NCBI GenBank assembly: GCA_903929925.1 | Contig: CAIYWO010000023.1 | Coordinates: forward strand, 1-7,234 | DNA length: 7,234 nucleotides | DNA from: an uncultured beta proteobacterium | GTDB taxonomy: Bacteria > Pseudomonadota > Gammaproteobacteria > Burkholderiales > Burkholderiaceae_B | Direction of reading: 5' to 3' | Part shown: piece by piece, positions 6,823 through 7,234 of the stretch | How positions within the stretch are numbered: the first letter of the stretch is position 1 | Layout of the letters: the number at the start of each line of letters is the position of its first letter | Notes under the pieces: model-generated | Database searches by the model: none | What the model was told of the DNA's origin: nothing | What the model saw: only the letters and a program-made list of their open reading frames with translations | Translations under genes and position numbers: made by a program

Positions 6823-6852
6823 GATCGACTTCAGCGTGAAGCGCAGCGGAGC

Positions 6853-7234
6853 TTAAGCCCAGCCTTTGCGCTTTTTCCACTCGGCTTCGAGCTCATAAAT
6901 TTGAGCCCAGCTACCGTTGACCTGGTTGGTCATGTATGGCTCTTTGTTGGTGAGAGAGCCGTAGCCAATTGCGTAGTTCACCAGCGTGTGGTCGTCAGCT
7001 CGCATGGTGAGCGTGCCGTCTGCGCCGAAAGGCGAGTCAATTTTTAAGCCACGCATCGCTTCAGCAACTTTCTTGCTGTCGGAACTATTGACCTTTTTCA
7101 TTGCGGTCATGATGAGGTTAATACCGGCAGAGTTTTCCCAAGACCAGTTCAGTGCGAGTTCTTTGAACTTTGCTTGATAGGCATCGGCCCACGCGTTGTT
7201 CGCAGGAGTGTTTGGAAAGCTACGCAGGTAGCGG
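6853..7234 (-). CDS. ABC transporter substrate-binding protein, LivK-like (C-terminal part)
   Basis: The last 126 residues of a periplasmic type I binding protein (HAAT family, Peripla_BP_6-like). The N-terminus, signal peptide and most ligand residues lie beyond the right edge. Visible family features are the ADAYQAKFKE helix, WSWENSAGINLIMTAMKK (a helix typical of the C-terminal lobe), VAEAMRGLKIDSPFGADG, a DDHTLVNYAIGYG strand pair, and a basic tail ending KKRKGWA. It is the first gene of the operon seen here and should define substrate specificity. The gene continues in frame from the stop at 6853-6855 to the window edge without interruption, so it is partial because of the window and not broken. 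The usual ligands of the family include branched-chain amino acids, aromatic acids, amides and urea; this piece does not tell which. Confidence 0.88.
   Translation of the reverse strand, partial: RYLRSFPNTPANNAWADAYQAKFKELALNWSWENSAGINLIMTAMKKVNSSDSKKVAEAMRGLKIDSPFGADGTLTMRADDHTLVNYAIGYGSLTNKEPYMTNQVNGSWAQIYELEAEWKKRKGWA

Noticed and set aside
6718..6852. Internal promoter for livH on the - strand
   Set aside because: TTGGCA within the hairpin and TATCAA downstream are separated by only 13 nt; the TTGGCA is explained by the hairpin arm. I could not support a promoter.
1..7234. Mobile element, CRISPR array, tRNA or phage sequences
   Set aside because: No transposase or integrase motifs, no spaced direct repeats, no tRNA-like cloverleaf and no composition break were seen; the genes form two ordinary converging operons.

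Overview
The window reads as a catabolic locus from a proteobacterium with intermediate GC (a little over half by eye, not computed). Burkholderiales-type betaproteobacteria are my best guess, because they often carry LivKHMGF-like ABC transporters beside catabolic genes. This is an inference; no marker gene in the window settles the taxonomy.

Layout. Two transcription units converge. On the + strand, the last 27 codons of an unidentified gene (to 86) are followed after 44 nt by a complete ThDP-dependent decarboxylase/lyase of the benzoylformate decarboxylase and acetolactate synthase superfamily (131-1807). On the - strand, reading from right to left, a compact operon runs: a periplasmic substrate-binding protein (C-terminal 126 residues, 6853 to the window edge), a 135-nt spacer with a perfect 12-bp hairpin, LivH permease (5815-6717, TTG start), LivM permease (4847-5815), an SDR dehydrogenase (4053-4850), LivG ATPase (3301-4053), LivF ATPase (2591-3304) and a second SDR (1816-2571). 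The two units meet tail to tail with only 8 nt between stop codons.

How the genes may work together. The transporter is complete (binding protein, two permeases, two ATPases), and every junction from LivH to LivF is a 1- or 4-nt overlap. One SDR lies inside that coupled chain, between permease and ATPase, and the other follows it after 19 nt. The simplest reading is that the transporter imports an organic substrate rather than only branched-chain amino acids, that the NAD-type SDRs oxidise or reduce a hydroxyl/keto group on it, and that the ThDP enzyme decarboxylates or cleaves a resulting 2-keto acid or acyloin/diketone. The substrate cannot be named from sequence. The ThDP enzyme keeps the cofactor residues and the His70 equivalent of benzoylformate decarboxylase, but lacks the equivalents of its His281 and Phe464, so mandelate/benzoylformate should not be assumed.

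I saw no RNA genes, insertion sequences, CRISPR arrays, attachment sites or origins, and there is no gene-free stretch over 300 bases.
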